From Lachnospiraceae bacterium XBB1006 (GTDB taxonomy: Bacteria > Bacillota > Clostridia > Lachnospirales > Lachnospiraceae), in NCBI GenBank assembly GCA_900115795.1, contig FOXT01000004.1, positions 124,001-188,000 on the forward strand: a stretch of 64,000 nucleotides of DNA. Reading direction: 5' to 3'. Under the pieces are notes generated by a model. That model saw nothing but the letters and a program-made list of their open reading frames with translations. It did not search any database and was not told the DNA's origin. The position numbers and the translations under genes are program-made. Every line of letters starts with the position of its first letter. The first letter of the stretch is position 1. Shown piece by piece: positions 62,935 through 64,000 of this stretch.

Positions 62935-64000
62935 TTATAAGGAAATGAGTCCTTTTTCCTTCATTTTCTGAAGAGACATCAAAATTCCCTGTTTTGCATG
63001 ATTCCATGTTATACCGCCCTGAAAAAAAGCCGTATATGGGCTACGCAACGGTCCATCCGCTGACAATTCAATGGAGGAACCTTGTACAAATGCACCCGCC
63101 GCCATGATGACCTGATCGTCATATCCCGGCATATCCCAAGGTTCCGGTGTTACATAACTATCAACCGGTGCCGCCGCCTGAATTCCCTCGCAAAAAGCAA
63201 TTAACCCTTCCGGCTTATGAAACGTTACCGCCTGAATAATGTCATAACGCGGCTCTGTGGCATTCGGATGTACATCAAATCCCAAACGTTCGTAAATATT
63301 TGCCGCAAAAATCGCGCCCTTTAGTGCACTGGCAACTACTCCCGGCGCTAAGAACAGCCCTTGATAAAATGATTGCATTACTCCCAGTGATGCACCAACT
63401 TCCTTTCCCAATCCCGGGGAGGTTAATCGGTATGCTGCATTCTCTACACATTCATTTGTTCCTACAATATACCCACCAATCGGTGCAAGTCCTCCGCCAA
63501 GATTTTTTATCAACGATCCGACCATCATATCCGCACCAACATCAATAGGTTCCACTGTTTCTACAAATTCACCGTAACAATTATCCACCATGCAAATCAC
63601 ATCCGGTTTTATTTCTTTAATAAAATGAATCAGTTCACCAATTTGCTCCACACTTAAGGTTGGACGCGTTGCATAGCCTTTTGAACGTTGAATGGTTACC
63701 AATTTTGTCTTTTCATGAATCGCTGCTTTGATTCCTTCATAATCAAACGTTCCGTCTTCCTTTAAATCCACCTGACGATAACTGATTCCATACTCTGCAA
63801 GGGAACCTTTGGATGGACGGATTCCAATAATTTCCTCAAGTGTATCGTATGGTTTTCCTACCGGAGAAAGCAGTTCATCTCCCGGGCGAAGATTCGACAT
63901 CAACGCCAGGGCGAGAGCGTGGGTACCGCAAGTAATTTGCGGACGAACCAATGCTGCCTCTGCATGAAATAAATCCGCATATACCTGTTCTAATGTATCG
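62935..64000 (-). CDS. Methionine gamma-lyase family / aluminium resistance protein, 5' end outside the window
   Basis: The frame is open through base 64000, so the N-terminus is missing; about 354 residues are visible. It is a fold-type I PLP enzyme: PQITCGTHALALALMSNLRPGDELLSP, DNCYGEF and the Schiff-base lysine in GSLIKNLGGG. The C-terminal GGITWNHAKQGI block is that of the YnbB / aluminium resistance family. True substrate unknown. A TTG at 63951 can mimic a start but lies inside the domain. Confidence 0.9.
   Translation of the reverse strand, partial: DTLEQVYADLFHAEAALVRPQITCGTHALALALMSNLRPGDELLSPVGKPYDTLEEIIGIRPSKGSLAEYGISYRQVDLKEDGTFDYEGIKAAIHEKTKLVTIQRSKGYATRPTLSVEQIGELIHFIKEIKPDVICMVDNCYGEFVETVEPIDVGADMMVGSLIKNLGGGLAPIGGYIVGTNECVENAAYRLTSPGLGKEVGASLGVMQSFYQGLFLAPGVVASALKGAIFAANIYERLGFDVHPNATEPRYDIIQAVTFHKPEGLIAFCEGIQAAAPVDSYVTPEPWDMPGYDDQVIMAAGAFVQGSSIELSADGPLRSPYTAFFQGGITWNHAKQGILMSLQKMKEKGLISL

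Noticed and set aside
1-64000. CRISPR arrays, rRNA, tRNA and insertion sequences
   Set aside because: No regular direct-repeat array, no transposase and no cloverleaf with anticodon features was found on reading both strands.

Overview
The window reads as a chromosomal segment of a low- to mid-GC Firmicute of class Clostridia, most likely family Lachnospiraceae. This is an inference from gene content and synteny, not from a database search. Supporting signs are an Rnf complex, a TIGR03960/DUF2344 radical-SAM pair next to RNase E/G, a Prp protease between L21 and L27, sporulation-type genes (GerW, YlbJ-like), a LexA/YneA-type SOS pair and strong AGGAGG ribosome binding sites. No prophage, insertion sequence, CRISPR array, rRNA or tRNA gene was recognised. 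It is dense housekeeping DNA with short gaps, none longer than 300 bases without a gene or leader.

Layout: 1-1.74 kb is the 3' end of an rnf operon (rnfE partial, rnfA, rnfB) closed by a terminator. 1.8-5.2 kb holds DUF896, miaB, ruvA and ruvB. 5.2-10.7 kb holds zapA, a U32-family protein, a FtsW/RodA flippase-type polymerase and a class B PBP. 10.7-13.1 kb holds Nudix, two membrane or unknown proteins, gerW, an overlooked 54-residue membrane protein and rpmB (minus). 13.3-17.4 kb is Asp23, a FakA-like kinase and recG. rqcH (minus) follows. 19.3-25 kb is a long information-processing operon: yicC, remA, gmk, rpoZ, rimO, pgsA, rsmD, coaD and a coiled-coil protein, facing a YlbJ-like gene. A 133-bp three-hairpin element (25912-26044) separates it from pepD.

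27.6-38.1 kb is a tightly packed plus-strand run: pseudouridine synthases, HAD, YgiQ, histidine phosphatase, recU, a HisIE fused to a decayed TIM barrel, TIGR03960, DUF2344 and RNase E/G. It is followed by rplU-prp-rpmA with an L21-type leader, then obg, yhbY, nadD, yqeK and rsfS. lexA and a LysM protein are divergent across several LexA-type operators (43.1-43.2 kb). plsC and an NhaC-type antiporter end the plus-strand part.

From 45.9 kb to the end every gene is on the minus strand: a XerS-like recombinase, ttcA, and a division operon (HlyD-like, yggS, sepF, ylmH, lspA, rluD). Then comes a small P-loop protein, and the elongation operon radC-mreB-mreC-mreD-PBP2-minD-minE-rodA-mgsA-dac. The window ends inside a methionine-gamma-lyase-like gene. 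Cell-shape and division genes therefore dominate both ends, with translation and RNA modification genes in the middle.

The items most worth a second look are the three-hairpin intergenic element, the RnfE cysteine tail, the HisIE fusion with a catalytically dead barrel, the TIGR03960-DUF2344-RNase E/G-L21 linkage, the enlarged PBP2, the orphan HlyD-like protein in the SepF operon, and two uncharacterised small proteins.
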